Under the pieces are notes generated by a model. The model did not search any database, was not told the origin of the DNA, and was given only the letters and a program-made list of their open reading frames with translations. DNA of 64,000 nucleotides from Lonicera japonica (lineage: Eukaryota; Streptophyta; Magnoliopsida; Dipsacales; Caprifoliaceae): positions 53,198,550-53,262,549 of the forward strand of contig CM038466.1 in the NCBI GenBank assembly GCA_021464415.1, given 5' to 3'. Both the position numbers and the translations under genes were made by a program. Positions 32,290 to 44,723 of the stretch are shown in pieces (position 1 is the first letter of the stretch; each line of letters starts with the position of its first letter).

Positions 32290-34305
32290 TGTAACATCAT
32301 GTATTTATGTTAATATTAATTATGTTGTTTTGATTAGATATGGTGTGGAATTTATATTTTTAGAAAATATTTTGTCCAATCGGAGTACCCTTAATCTTTT
32401 CAGACATATAAAGATCGTCTCAATTGGAGTACAGAGTGAGAAGTTATGGCCAAAACAAAATGGAAAAAAGTTTACTCGCGGACTGGTATGGGTATTTTGG
32501 CAAACCAGTTCGGTGTCTATATTTTGGGAAAAAGTTTGGCTGCGGACCAGTATGCGGGTTTTGGCATACTGGTCCGGTGTATAAAAATTGGGAAAAATTT
32601 ACATTGCGGACCGGTACTCTGTTTTTGGCATACCGGTCCACCATACGGAACAGTGCACCGACTTAACCCACTTTAAGTACGTTTTATCCACTTTTTCTCT
32701 CATTTTCAGCCTGAAGCTTTCCACACACATCTAGAGAGTTCTAGAGAGAGAAAGAGAGAGGTTCTTAAGCAAATTTTACCTATTTTTCATCCCCGATCAA
32801 AGATTTGTGCTCCAAACCAACCAAATCCTTCTCTAGTTCACTATTCATCTTCTTCTTCCTTGAGATTGCTTTTGAAGGGGCTTGAATCAGTGACGTTCCT
32901 TACTCTTTTTCATTAATAACTTGAGGTAAGGATTATTTTGCTTCCAAAACTAGATAAAATGATTTCATAGTTTGATAATCATTATATTTGACTTGTTTTG
33001 AGTTGAAAATTCGTATGTAAGAAAACCTATGATGATTGATGACTTTTATGATTATATTTGCATGATTTGAGGCAGAGCATGCCATGTACACTTGATGTGA
33101 ACTATGATTTGGATTATATGAGATATCACTTGGGTGTACGGACAATGTTTGTTAAGAAAATTGGTTTTTTGATGAATTGTATACACTAAGTGATATAAAA
33201 GGAAGTTGAGTAAATTGTGTATGGCATAAATTGCTTTATGTAACTATAAAATAGCATGCTTGCATACCATACATATCATTATTATCATTATTGTGTTAAC
33301 CAAACACTTGGGAGGATTCTCGGTATACGTGAATAATTCTTGTGGCCCGTTTTATTGGGCGTATATCTCTTATTGATGATGATGAAAGCTTGTTATAACC
33401 AATATCTTATTCGGGATGTAATATGATCCTGATGTGGATCCGGCTATGATTCTATTGTGACCCTTTGATGGTGAAGGAATTTTGTATTAAATTGTGCTTA
33501 CCGGTATGGAAATAAGTAGAACCTGATGCCCTTGAGTTGAAAATTCCTAAACCTCCGGAGGGTAGCAATCCGTCGGCTATTTAGAGCCAACGGTGAGTAG
33601 CCCAAAAATATAGATAAAGGTAAGGCACTGATGATTATGTCGCTGTGATATTATTGGTGGACTTGTGGTTCGACTCGGTTATGGTTTCATGATATTCTAT
33701 GAGGCCGTTAGGCCAACTATGATTATTATCGAGTTCTATTCTCAAGTTGTTAGGCTTATGTTACACTCTGGTTCAACGCTAATATATTTTGGCTACGTGG
33801 TTTTAAAGTTGACACAAGGGAGGTAACCTGCATTGGCGTATGCATGCATTGCTTAATGAACATATGGTTTTAAATTAACTAGTGTTTTACATGTGATACT
33901 TTCGTTATTACTTACCCCTACTGAGCATATAAATCACCCCGTTTTCTCAAACTATTACAGGTACTCACAAGTCCTATGAGGACAAAGAGACAACGGGATC
34001 CGAGACAAAGTAGAGCCTCTGATACTATCGTTCTCTTTTGTGATGGATATGTTTGTCCGAGAAGCCACGGCTAGCCCGAAGACTGTTTATATTTTTGTTG
34101 TTTGTATGTTTGGCCATGTATATCTATGATGCAAGTTTACAAGTTATAGTATCATTTTTGTACCCCATGCTCATCGTTGCGTGATATATATATTATTGAT
34201 TTATATTCTTCTTACATACTTGTCTTAGTCCTACTAAGACGAGTTAGTAACACTCCAAGTCTTAATTATAGGTGTTATCCTATAGATTAAGGCGAGGGTT
34301 TTACA
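32290..34305 (+). repeat. 5' LTR of the chromovirus
   Basis: Starts TGTAACATCATG and ends GGGTTTTACA, 2016 bp. Bases 32478-32640 contain three 64-bp units, each an inverted repeat of the type GCGGACCGGTA, spacer, TACCGGTCC. The 3' LTR lacks about 1.15 kb that includes these units. Confidence 0.9.
32478..32640. repeat. Three 64-bp units each holding an inverted repeat
   Basis: Units begin at 32478, 32542 and 32606 with GCGGACYRGTA and end with the inverted arm TACYGGTCC after a T-rich loop of about 15-17 bases. Arms have diverged together (GGACCAGTA pairs with TACTGGTCC), suggesting the pairing is maintained. Confidence 0.85.
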
Positions 34306-34308
34306 ATT

Positions 34309-34320
34309 TGGTATCAGAGC
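34309..34320 (+). other. Primer binding site, tRNA-iMet type
   Basis: TGGTATCAGAGC, three bases after the 5' LTR, is the standard site complementary to the initiator methionine tRNA used by plant chromoviruses and copia elements. Confidence 0.92.
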
Positions 34321-34436
34321 ATAGGTTACACAATTACTTGGCTTGTGGGATGAAATTTGTGATGAATTATGATAAATTGTCTTCTTTTTGGGTATATGGA
34401 GTTGTTATGACATCCTTCTTTTTGTTTTCGTATAGA

Positions 34437-35520
34437 ATGATGACCTCACCAAATCACAATGCTACCCATGAGAGTTCCACCTCCGGGGAGTCAGTCGATG
34501 CAATCTGTGTAATGGCCCGGGAGTTAGCCAACGTGCTAGGACATATCGAGCAACCCCAGGGTAGAGTCCAGGAGAATAGGGCCATGGTGGCCCTAGAGAA
34601 GTTTAAGAGGATAGCCCCACAAATCTTTAACGGGATGTCTGGTCCCGATGTTGCAGAGTCATGGCTCGATCAAATAGAGATAGCCTTCGAAGTTATGACC
34701 TTACCTGATGATCAGAAGCTAAATTTGGGGACTTGCCAGCTAGTTGATCAAGCTGGTATCTGGTGGAGAAACGTAGTTAGGAGGGTGGACGCTCCTACTT
34801 TCTGGGAACAATTTACTCAGTTGTTCCTAGAGCGTTATTTCTCGTTAGTTCATCGTAGTTTGAAGAGAGACGAGTTCCATTCCCTGATTCAAAGGAAAAT
34901 GTCGGTGTCAGAGTGTGAAGTAAAGTTTGAGAGTTTGAATCATTTTGATAGGAGTTTGGACAACGATCCAAAAGAGAAGATACGTTTGTTTTTGAAGCGA
35001 TTGGAACCTTTTATTCAAGAAAAGGTATACCATTTGAATCACAGCAGTGTTGCTGAAACCGTGAGATGGAGTTGAAGGTGGAACAAGAAAGGATTGATGC
35101 GAGTAGATTCCTTGATGGGAAGAGAGGTACCGAGGGAAAGAAAGTAGGTGGTTCGGGGAAGAGGTCCAAAGCGATTCTGGGTCGTTTAGTGGAGGCGCTG
35201 GTAGAAGTCAATTTTCGAGGTCTGGTTCTGAGGGTTAGGAACACAGGGAGAAGATTTTTTTGGATGCGGTCAACCAGGACATATACATAGGGATTATCCA
35301 AAGATAGGTCAACAGTTGTCTAAGTCTTTTTATAGTCGGCCATAGTATCAGGGCTCGACCCGCACAGGCGGTGAGGGCCAATCTTTTTCTAGTAACCTAA
35401 ATGGCCAAGGCAGAGTCAGAGTGAGTCTCGGGGAGGTGGAGGCTCATACTCTCAGGGTGGTGACAGAACACAGGGACGAGTCTACACATTGACACAATCA
35501 TAGCAGCCAAAGGTTAAAGT
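34437..35520 (+). pseudogene. gag of the chromovirus
   Basis: The ATG at 34437 starts MMTSPNHNATHES. The capsid core is well preserved (FKRIAPQIFNGMSGPDVAESW, then WWRNVVRR, FTQLFLERYF). It reaches a stop at 35073-35075 after a frameshift; the rest of the C-terminus is scattered over other frames. No intact zinc knuckle was found. Confidence 0.85.
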
Positions 35521-35900
35521 GATAGAAGGTACCATCTTGTTCTTTAGTGCCTGGGTTAAGGTTATATTTGATACTAGTGCCTCCCATTCCTTTATTTCAC
35601 GAGCATTGGTGGATAGATTGGGATTGTGTGTTGAATCGTTGAATATATCTTTATAGGTTAGTACACCTATGGGGGATATAATTTAGTTGGGATCTGTTTG
35701 TAAAAATTGTTCATTGAGTCTTGGAGAGTCATCGATAGAATTTGATCTTATTGTCTTATACATTGGGGATTATGACATTATACTATGAATGGACTGGTTA
35801 GCTACTTTCCACGTGATGATTGATTGTTCTAGACGTTGGGTGTCGATTTCACTATCGGATAGTGAGATCTTAACTCTGTAATGTGAATCTGAGTCATTCG
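35521..35900 (+). pseudogene. Protease of the chromovirus
   Basis: Translation gives VIFDTSASHSFIS, in which the active-site DTGA has become DTSA, and later DYDIIL, stop, MDWLATFHVMIDC. Three or more in-frame stops. It is an aspartic protease remnant. Confidence 0.8.
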
Positions 35901-36099
35901 TTCCGTGTGCATATCTGAAACCCAGAGAACAGTGGAGTTACTTTGGGTGGTTGGTTAGTATCATAGCACTAGAGGAGGATAGCTATCGTCCTTCTAATCT
36001 TCTTGTGGTTAGGGAATTTTTTGACGTATTTTCTGATGATCTTTCGGGTCTACCCCCGCATCGGGAGGTGGACTTCTCTATTAATATTGTTCTAGGTAC

Positions 36100-36900
36100 T
36101 ACTCTGATATCTTAGCTCCGTATCGTATGGCTCCTGCTAAATTGAAAGAGCTGAAGATTCAAATTGATGACCTATTATAGAAAAGGCTCATCAGACCCAG
36201 TGTATCTTTGTGGAGTGTGCCTGTTCTGTTTGCCAAAAAGCAGGATAGGTCATTGAGATTATGTATAGATTATCATCAATTAAATCGAGTCACTATTAAG
36301 AATAAGTATCCCTTACCTCGGATATATGATTTGTTTGATCAATTGCAAGGTGCTGTTAGGTTCTCCAAGATTGATCTTCGGTCGGGCTATCATTAGATGT
36401 TAGTCCAAGAGGAAGACATTCCAAAGACGGCCTTTCGTACTCGGTATGGTCATTATGAGTTCTTAATGATGCCATTCGGGTTAATGAATGCGCCAGCAGC
36501 CTTCATGGATCTAACGAATCGTTTATATCGTCTGTATCTCGATCAGTTCGTGGTAGTTTTCATAAATGATATCATTATCTATTCCAAATCTGATGAAGAT
36601 CATGAAAATCATCTTTGCTTAGCTCTTTAGGTTCTTTGAAATCATAAGTTGTATGATAAACTCAGTAAGTGTGACTTCTGGATGTTAGAAGCCAAATTCT
36701 TGGGACATGTCTTCTCAAGGAAGGGTATCTCTGTCGATCCGACTAAGGTAGAAGCAGTCCTAAAGTGGGAGAGACCTCGAAATGTTATTAAGGTTAGGAG
36801 TTTCTTGTGTTTGGCGGGGTATTATCTCCGGTTTGTTAAGGATTTCTCCTGCATAGCTTTACCGTTGACTCGCCTAACTCATAAGGGCGTTTAGTTTGTT
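36100..36900 (+). pseudogene. Reverse transcriptase of the chromovirus
   Basis: Frames 36208-36396, 36397-36630 and 36649-36894 are collinear and separated by single stops. Motifs: [44 protein letters not shown] and [12 protein letters not shown]. The catalytic YIDD-type motif reads FIND, i.e. the first catalytic Asp is lost. Confidence 0.92.
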
Positions 36901-37345
36901 TGGGATGAGTTATGTGAGGAAGCCTTATTGGAGCTAAAAGATAGGCTCACTTCGGCTCTAGTTCTTGTCTACTCGAGCGGGAGAAGGGTTATACAATCTA
37001 CTGTGATGCGTCTAGACTTGGTTTGGGTAGTGTTCTAATGCAATAGGAGCATGTGGTGGCTTATGCTTCTCGTTAACTTAAACTACACGAGAAAAATTAT
37101 CCCACTCACGATTTAGAGTTAGTAGCTGTTGTCTTTATTCTTAAGATCTGGCGCCATTACTTGTATGGCAAAAGATTTGAAATCTATTCTGACTATAAGA
37201 GTTTGAAGTATATCTTCACATAGAAAGATCTGAACCTTAGGCAACGCCGATGGGTAGAGTATTTAGAAGACTATGATTTTACCTTACAGTATTATCGGGC
37301 AAGGCTAATATGGTAGCCGATGCCTTAAGTCAAAAATCTCAGGGG
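36895..37345 (+). pseudogene. RNase H of the chromovirus
   Basis: Shifted frames give VYSSGRRVIQSTVMR-like remnants, then [20 protein letters not shown] and KSLKYIFT. The domain is recognisable only in pieces. Confidence 0.75.
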
Positions 37346-38893
37346 TCCTTAGCCACATTACGGTGTCGGGAATGGAGATTAAGAAAGGAATTGCAACGAT
37401 AGAACCTTATGGTGAATCATGATGAGAATCAAGCCTATCTATATAATATGGTTGCCCAATCAGCAATCTAGCAATGAGTGGTAGATATTTAACATGTAGA
37501 TGAGGCATTTCGAGTAATACGTGATCATTTGGTTACGGATGCTGAATATGGTGGGTATAAACTCGGAGTCGATGGGGGAATCTGAGTCCGAGATAGGTTA
37601 ATGGTACCGAACGATCTGGAACTTAGAAATAAAATTCTAAGTGAAGCACATCATTCCAAGTTCTCTATTCACCCCATGGTACAAAGATGTACCGGGATTT
37701 ATGTCGAAACTTTTGGTGGAGTGGCATGAAGAAAGATGTCATGATTTTCGTGAGTAAGTGTATGACACATCAATTAGTGAAGGCCAAGCACCAAAGGCCT
37801 GCAGGATAACTCCAGCCATTACCCATTCCCAAGTGGAAGTGGGAAAACATCACCATGGATTTTGTTTTAGGGTTATCGAAAGCATTGGGAGGCCAGACAC
37901 GATTTGGGTAGTTGTCGATAGACTAACCAAGTCCTCTCATTTTCTTCCCATTCGGAGCAATCAAAATGTGGTGAGTTTGGGAAAACTCTACGTCCGAAAA
38001 ATAGTTAAATTACATTGGATTCCGCTTACTATCGTGTCAGACCGGAATCCTCGTTTTACGTCTCAATTTTGGGGGAGTTTTTAAACGGCTTTGGGGACTC
38101 AATTAAAATTTAGTACAATAATTTATCCATAAACTGATAGGCAGTCTGAACGGGTTATCCAAAATTCGAGGATATGTTGAGAGCATATGTCCTCGACTTT
38201 TGAGAAAACTGGATAAAACATCTGCCATTAATTGAGTTTGCGTATAACAATAGTTTTTAGGCTAGTATAGGTATGGCGCCATACAAAGCCTTTTACGGTC
38301 ATCCGTGTAGATCCTCGGTTTGTTGGTATGAAGTTGAGTAAATAACTTTGTTGGGTCCTGAATTGGTAAAATAGATTACCGAAAAAATCAAAACCATTCG
38401 ATAACACATTCTCACTGCCCAGAGTTAGCAGAAGAGCTATGCTGACCGAAGTCGTCGTCCGTTAGAATTTGAAGTCGAAAATCACGTATTCTTGAAAACC
38501 AGGCCTTATTTCGGTATTCCTCGGTTTGGTAGCAAAGGGAAGCTGTCTCCTCGATTCATCGGGGCTTTCAAGATTCTTGAACGTATTGGGAATGTTTCAT
38601 ATCTCCTAGCCTTACCACCACAGCTATCCAATGTTCATAATGTATTCCATGTATCTATGTTGCGTCAGTACGTTCATGATCCTTCCCATATTATTCAGTG
38701 GGAAAATATCGAAGTGTTGGATGACGGGACTTATGAAACACGTCCTATACATATCTTGGATCGTCATGATCAAGTGTTTCAGAATAAGGTTATTCCTTTA
38801 GTGATGTTTTTGTGGTTGCACCATGGAGCCGATGAGGCGACGTGGGAATTAGAGACTAAAATTCGTAATAAATATCCTGAGTTGTTTACTTAA
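37346..38893 (+). pseudogene. Integrase and chromodomain-like tail of the chromovirus
   Basis: The zinc-binding part (about 37600-37800) and core (VVDRLTKSSHFLPI, then VSDRNPRFTSQFW) are broken by stops. The C-terminal frame 38492-38893 (133 codons) is intact. It holds the GPY/F-like LSPRFIGAFKILERIG, VFHVSMLRQYVHD, and a chromodomain-like end (LWLHHGADEATWELE). Chromodomains are thought to target integration to heterochromatin. Confidence 0.88.
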
Positions 38894-38942
38894 TGTGTAA
38901 TATCTAAATTTCAAGGACGAAATTTTATTTAGTGGGACAGAT

Positions 38943-39837
38943 TGTAACATCTTGTATTTATGTTAATATTAATTATGTTGTTTTGATTAGAGAAAGGTTC
39001 CTTGCGGACCGGTATGGAAATAAGTAGAGCCTAGTGTCCTTAGGTTGAAAATCCCTAAACCTCCGGAGGGCAGCAACACGTCGGCTGTCTAGAGCCAGCA
39101 GTGAGTGGCCCGAAAATTTAGATAATGGTAAGGCACTGATGACTATGTTGCTATGATATTATTGGTGAACTTGTGGTCCAACTCGATTATGGTCTCATGA
39201 TATTCTCTAAGGCCGTTAGGTCATATATTTTATGAGGCCGTTGGGCCAACTGTGATTACTATCAGGTTCTATTCTCGGGCGGTTAGGCTTATGTTGCACT
39301 CTAGTTCAACGCTAATATATTCTGGCTACGTGGTTTTAAGGTTGACACAAGGGAGGTAACATGTATTGGCGTATGCATGCATTGCTTAATGAACATATAA
39401 ATTGACTAGTGTTTTACACGTGATACTTTCGTTATTACTTACCCCTACTGAGCGTATAGCTCACTCCGTTTTCCTAAACTATTACAGGCATTCACGAGTC
39501 CTATAAGGAAAAAGAGATGACGGGATCCGGGACGAAATAGAGCCTATGATACTATAGTTCTCTTTTGTGATGGATATGTTTGTCCGAGAAGCCACGGCTA
39601 GCCCGAAAACTGTTTATATTTTTGTTGTTCATATGGTTTGACCATGTATATCTATGATGCAAGTTTACAAGTTATAGTATCATTTTTGTACCCCATGCTC
39701 ATCGTTGCATAATATATATATATATTATTGATTTATATTCTTCTTACATACTTGTCTTAATCCTACTAAGACGGTTTAGTAACACTTCAGGTCTTAATTA
39801 TATGTGTTATCCTATAGATTAAGGCGGGGGTGTTACA
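38943..39837 (+). repeat. 3' LTR of the chromovirus, shortened
   Basis: Starts TGTAACATCTTG after the purine-rich GTGGGACAGA and ends GGTGTTACA. It is 895 bp because of an internal deletion relative to the 5' LTR; the same deletion is present in the duplicate LTR at 46971-47871. Confidence 0.92.
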
Positions 39838-40278
39838 CCGGTAGTGTCTGTGGTGGTGGTGGTGGTGGTGTTGACTACATTGTCATCATCTTCATTTTTA
39901 TTATGATTACTTGATCTTTTATTAAATGAAATGGATTGCTTTAATTAATAAATAATTGGGTACATGTATGTATGTGTGTGTGTGTGTATATATACATGCA
40001 TGGAGATTTAGAGAAGACAAGGGAGGAATGAGGAAATGATTTATTGAAATTGATCAAGAAATTTACAATGTTGTTATCAGAATTCTAATTGGAATTGAAG
40101 ATTCTGATGTTAAACAAAGGTATTTTTGATACCCTTGAGTTAACATTTGATCATGTTTGAGTTATGGAATAGTGTAAAATGGTACCCAAAGTTCAATTTT
40201 TAGAAACTTTGGTACCCATGCCAAAGCCCAATTTCGGCACAACTTTAATACCCAAAACCCCAATGACCCATTTATTTA

Positions 40279-42632
40279 TGCGTTGGAGATGCTAATCACC
40301 TAACGTTCAACACTATTTCATTTATATTAAATATTATAATTTCAAGTAGTGGACGATTTATTTACCACCAAAGGTACACAGTATTTTATTTACCTCATAT
40401 GATAAGGCATGAGTTATTTTTGATTTATGGTGTATTTGATTCAATGAAGGTTCAATACACTAGAAATTATTATCAATTTATAGTGTATTTTAATATTAAA
40501 AATTTTGAGAATGTTGATTGGTATAAAAAAAGAATAAAAATCAACTGAAACACTTTTTATTTTACTGTTAGTTTGCATTAAAATATAAAATATATATGTA
40601 TAATGTATTTTTATTCATAAAACCAATCAGACATATTATCATATATTTTTTCTTGTAAACTAAATCTTCCGGTTTCACCTTATTATGCTCGCCGGTTTTA
40701 AATTAAGAAAAGAAAGAACAATTTGACTTTTGATATATTATTAGTTCTTGATAAGTTAGTTTTTATGCTTATCTCAGCCCCATAAAAGAAAGAGGATATT
40801 ACATGCAGCAGGCATAAAAGCATGCAAAAATTATATACTAACATTGCTGGGAATGGGTCAAATCGCTATTCTCTTGTTCCTTTTTATTGATTTTTTACAG
40901 CTTTAATGAAAGGTAAAAATAGTAAATTGAACAGAATGATAACATGATATGATCAAGATTTTAATTTAAAGACAACAAACACTGAAATATATAGGAGCTT
41001 ATAGTAGTAAATATATATGATGTTTTTATTATTTTGTGCTACCTGAATAAGAAGCAAAGGAGAATTAACTAAATGCTCGTTTGATAAGTTTTTATGGCAG
41101 GAACCAACAAAAATTCAAACCAAATGACCTTATGCGCGTAAGTTCAAATCTTGAATAATGTAAAGGTGAATTAATTACATACTAATTGAACGAACCTTTA
41201 AACCATGCATTTCTTGTATTCTAATGGACATTTCTATGTATAATCTATTTTACAAAAATCAACCGTATGTGGAAATTTCAATAAGAACCATATACTAGTC
41301 GGAGGCACAGCAAAAACTTAATTCATGCAGCACCTTTGCTTATCATTTTTTTTTATTTTTTTAGCAATCATGAAACAAAATTAACACAAAATATGTATTT
41401 ATAGGGATTAGAAGACTATGAAAAGACACGTTTAATGTTTCCCATGCCCTGAATTTTGCATGTTTATAATATTTTTTCCCTGCGCATGCCCTGCGCATGA
41501 AGGGACCAGTAAGCCACTTTGGCAAACATGCATCAAAAGTGATTTTGTTTTTTTTTTTTTTTTTTTTTCCAAAAAGAATGCATCAAAATTTATTCTAGAA
41601 CGACTTTAATAAATGCCAAAAATAATAGAGTAAAAGACATTTTTTTTATGCCTTGAATTTTGCCTTTTTCTTCTTTGGTTCAAGGGCTATTCTACAGATG
41701 TCTACATCAGTTTTCGCATATCTTAACTAATTCTCATTCACAGCGTGTAACTTCCATTGGTCAAACATTATTTTGATAATCCTAGAAATCGATATTGGGA
41801 GCACCAAGTCGAGCTCAAGATTGTTCAAGTGGTTCATACTTTTTAATAGGTCTTTTTTAGTTTGCCACCTCAATAATATCTATAAATTGAGTTACATCCG
41901 CTTGGTTAATCCTTTGAGTCCCTCCCCATTTTGTTTGATGGATAACTCAAAGTATTAGTAAAATGTGGGTATCTTAAATTATGGGTATTATTGAGGGGAT
42001 AACTCAAAAAGACTCTAATTATGCATTATGAACAACTTATTGCAAAGTTTTTTACTTTCGCAATACCATTAATTTATTTTAAAATTTGTCATTCATAAAG
42101 TATCACAAACCAAAAATACTAACACCAATTAAAATTTATTTAGTTTTTTGTTTATATATTGTTTTAAATAATGAAATCTCATTCATTATAGCAAAAAGTA
42201 TTCAAATAATTATTTATTAAAAAAAATGCAGGCTTATGTGTTTTTGTAATAAACTAAAAGGATACAAGTATATTATTTATTTAAATGAAAAGTCACATTT
42301 ATCTTATTACATGTATTAATCAAATCAAATAATTTATTCAAACAAAAATATGACCTTGCAAAAATTAAAAACATAAATAACAAAAATAGAATAAATAACT
42401 ATATATTTATAGGGAAATGATCTTTAAAGATTATTAAATTAAAGTTTCTATAATTCAAAATAAGAAAAGAAAAATGAAAAATGAAATAAGAAAATAAAAA
42501 GGGAAAATGTTGTATCTACTTTAAGTGGTGGTTGTATTCCACCCATTTATACATTTTATTGTGATGGTTGTAAAATTATATCTAAAAAAATTGGATCATT
42601 TAATCATTGTTTGTATAAAAAAATCAAGAAAA
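40279..42632. other. AT-rich flank shared by both duplicates (copy 1)
   Basis: No gene. Includes the BAHD promoter remnant with a TATA box on the minus strand (CTATAAATAC, around 41394-41405) but no coding sequence. The short plus frame 41773-41958 is repeated in copy 2 and has no recognisable domain. Confidence 0.6.
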
Positions 42633-44028
42633 GAAAATTTAAACCCATCCTTTTATGCCTCATTTTGAACTTCTCCATCTTAAAATATTTAAATTTGATA
42701 TTGACTTTTCTTATCTCTTTGTTTCCTTTTTTGTGAAAGAAGAAAAAATAATTTACCATAATTTTTTAACTAATAGTTAGCAAAATAAAGAGTAACACAA
42801 AACTATTTTTTAGTTTTCTGTAAAATTAATTTACATGTAGGTATAAAAATGTGATATCATGTCTAAATAATTAGATAATTTATAGTGGATATTTTATTTA
42901 TTTCGTAAATTGAAGATAAATTTACCAACAATTATTCAAAAATATTAGGACTTAATATATTGACAAGGGCGATGCTAGTGAAGGAAAATGTGGGTGTGGG
43001 TGTGTGTGTTGGGGGATGGGGGGGATTGACCCCCCATGGTATCTAAGTGTAATTTGATCCAAAGAAAAGCTCATTTGATTCTGGGTTCATATCGGAGTTT
43101 AAATTTTAGGGGCTATTTAAAACTTTAAATTTCATTTAAATCCTTCCACATACTCCATTTCATTCCTCAGATCATATTTCTTCTTCTACTACTTTTTTTA
43201 TTTTGCTCTTCACACTGTTTCTACTTTTTTATTTCGTTCTTCAACTAGTTGATTTGCACATGTGCCTCAGTCGGCTCCTTTAGCTATCTTTCATATATCA
43301 TTGAATCTATTTTTTGATATTTCTTAGTATTAGGTGTATTTCATTATTTACATTAGGTGCATTTATTGATTAATATATGTCTATTTCTTAATATTAGGTT
43401 TATTTCTTATTTAATTGCCTAATATTAGTTCTATTGTTGATTAATCGCATAATATTAAGTCTTTGTCAGATTAATTGAAGAATGATAGTGATTGCTCAAT
43501 ATTAGGTTCATTTCTTGATTAATTGCATAATATTAAGTCCATTTCTCGGATAATTGATTAATTGCATAATATTATGTGATTTAGATCTAAAGTTTTTTGT
43601 ATTCTATTGAGAAGGAAAACGTCTTGCAAAACCTTCAAAATATGAAATCCCTTAGAGAAAAGAAAATTTAAAACCATCCTTTTATGGCTCATTTTGAACT
43701 TCTCCATCTTAAAGTATTTCAATTTGATACGGACTTTTTTTATCTCTTTGTTTCCTTTTTTCTGAAAGACGAAAAAATAATTTACCATAATTTTTTAATT
43801 AATAGTTAGCAAAATAAAGAGTAACAGAAAACTATTTTTTAGTTTTCTGTAAAATTAATTTACATGTAGGTATAAAAATGTGATAGCATGTCTAAATAAT
43901 TAGATAATTTATAGTGGATATTTTATTTATTTCGTAAACTGAAAATAAATTTATGAACAATTATCCAAAAATATTAGTACTTAATATATTGACAAGGGCG
44001 ATGCTAGTGAAGGAAAATGTGGGTGTGG

Positions 44029-44059
<31 letters not shown>

Positions 44060-44723
44060 GGAGGGGGGGGGGGGATTGACCCTCATGGTATCTAAGTGTA
44101 ATTTGATCCTAAGAAAAGCTCAATTGATTCTAGGTTCATATTGAAGTTTAAATTTTAGGGGCTATTTAAAACTTTAAATTTCATTTAAATTCTCCCACAT
44201 ACTCCATTTCATTCCTCAAATCATATTTCTTCTTCTACTACTTTTTTTTTATTTTGCTCTTCACTCTGTTTTTACTTTTTTATTTCGCTCTTCACTTACG
44301 TAATTGATTTGCACAAGTGCCTCAGTCGGCTCCCTTAGCTATCTTCCATATATCATTGAATCTATTTATTGATATTTCATAGTATGAGGTGTATTTTATT
44401 ATTAACATTAGGTTTATTTGCTAATTAATATTATGTCTATTTCTTAATATTAGGTTTATTTCTTAATTAATTGCCTAATATTAGTTTTATTGTTGATTAA
44501 TCACATAATATTAAGTGTTTGTTAGATTAATTGAAGAATGATAGTGATTGCTCAATATTAGGTTCATTTCTTGATTAATTGCGTAATATTAAGTATATTT
44601 CTTGTATAATTGATTAACTGAATAATATTATGTGATTTAGGTCTAAATAATTTGTATTCTATTAAAAAGGAAAACGTCTTACAAAACCTTCAAAATATGA
44701 AATCCCTTAGAGAAAAGAAATTT
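42633..44723 (+). repeat. hAT-derived tandem array 1, two units
   Basis: Two units of about 1.03 kb (element anchors at 42962 and 43991). Each joins about 330 bp of flank to the left part of an hAT-like element. Each has a GT-rich then G-rich tract just inside the element end (42998-43024; 44018-44075 with runs of more than 10 G). The second unit breaks off at about 44723. Confidence 0.88.

Larger units (their letters stand above)
32290..39837 (+). mobile_element. Chromovirus (Tekay-like Ty3/gypsy), degenerate
   Basis: Order on the plus strand: 5' LTR (32290-34305), initiator-Met PBS (34309-34320), gag, protease, RT, RNase H, integrase with C-terminal chromodomain-like tail, polypurine stretch, and 3' LTR (38943-39837). 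Flanking 5-mers CCTGT (32285-32289) and CCGGT (39838-39842) match at 4 of 5 positions and look like an aged target duplication. The coding region has many stops and frameshifts. Confidence 0.88.
31191..40269. mobile_element. Mutator-like element (MULE) with captured gene fragment, split by a chromovirus
   Basis: Left terminus 31191-31285 (GCGTCATTTGGGTTTTGGGT...) and right terminus about 40172-40269 are inverted copies about 95 bp long, with inner repeats of GGTACCAAAGTTT. Both are flanked by the 9-bp direct repeat ATTTATTTA (31182-31190, 40270-40278). Long terminal inverted repeats plus a 9-bp target duplication are diagnostic of Mutator-like elements. No transposase is seen. It carries a MAP-kinase exon fragment and encloses a gypsy element of 7.5 kb. 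The right end is duplicated at about 48200-48294 with the same 9-bp repeat. Confidence 0.8.
37902..44723 (+). repeat. Segmental duplication, copy 1
   Basis: This segment aligns collinearly with 45930-60155. It covers the chromovirus integrase onward, 3' LTR, MULE right end, AT-rich flank and hAT-derived array. Differences from copy 2: no BAHD gene (missing between 41389 and 41390), no solo LTR C, no 191-bp insertion, and two instead of five array units. Confidence 0.92.

Noticed and set aside
32424..32676. Overlapping frames on both strands in the chromovirus LTR
   Set aside because: Produced by the 64-bp tandem inverted repeats; not protein coding.
41773..41958. 61-codon frame conserved at 54121-54306
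   Set aside because: Conservation is explained by the segmental duplication; no domain or codon bias.
43953..44144. Open frame with a poly-glycine run (also 57380-57565)
   Set aside because: It is a translation of the G-tract inside the hAT-derived repeat unit, not a gene.
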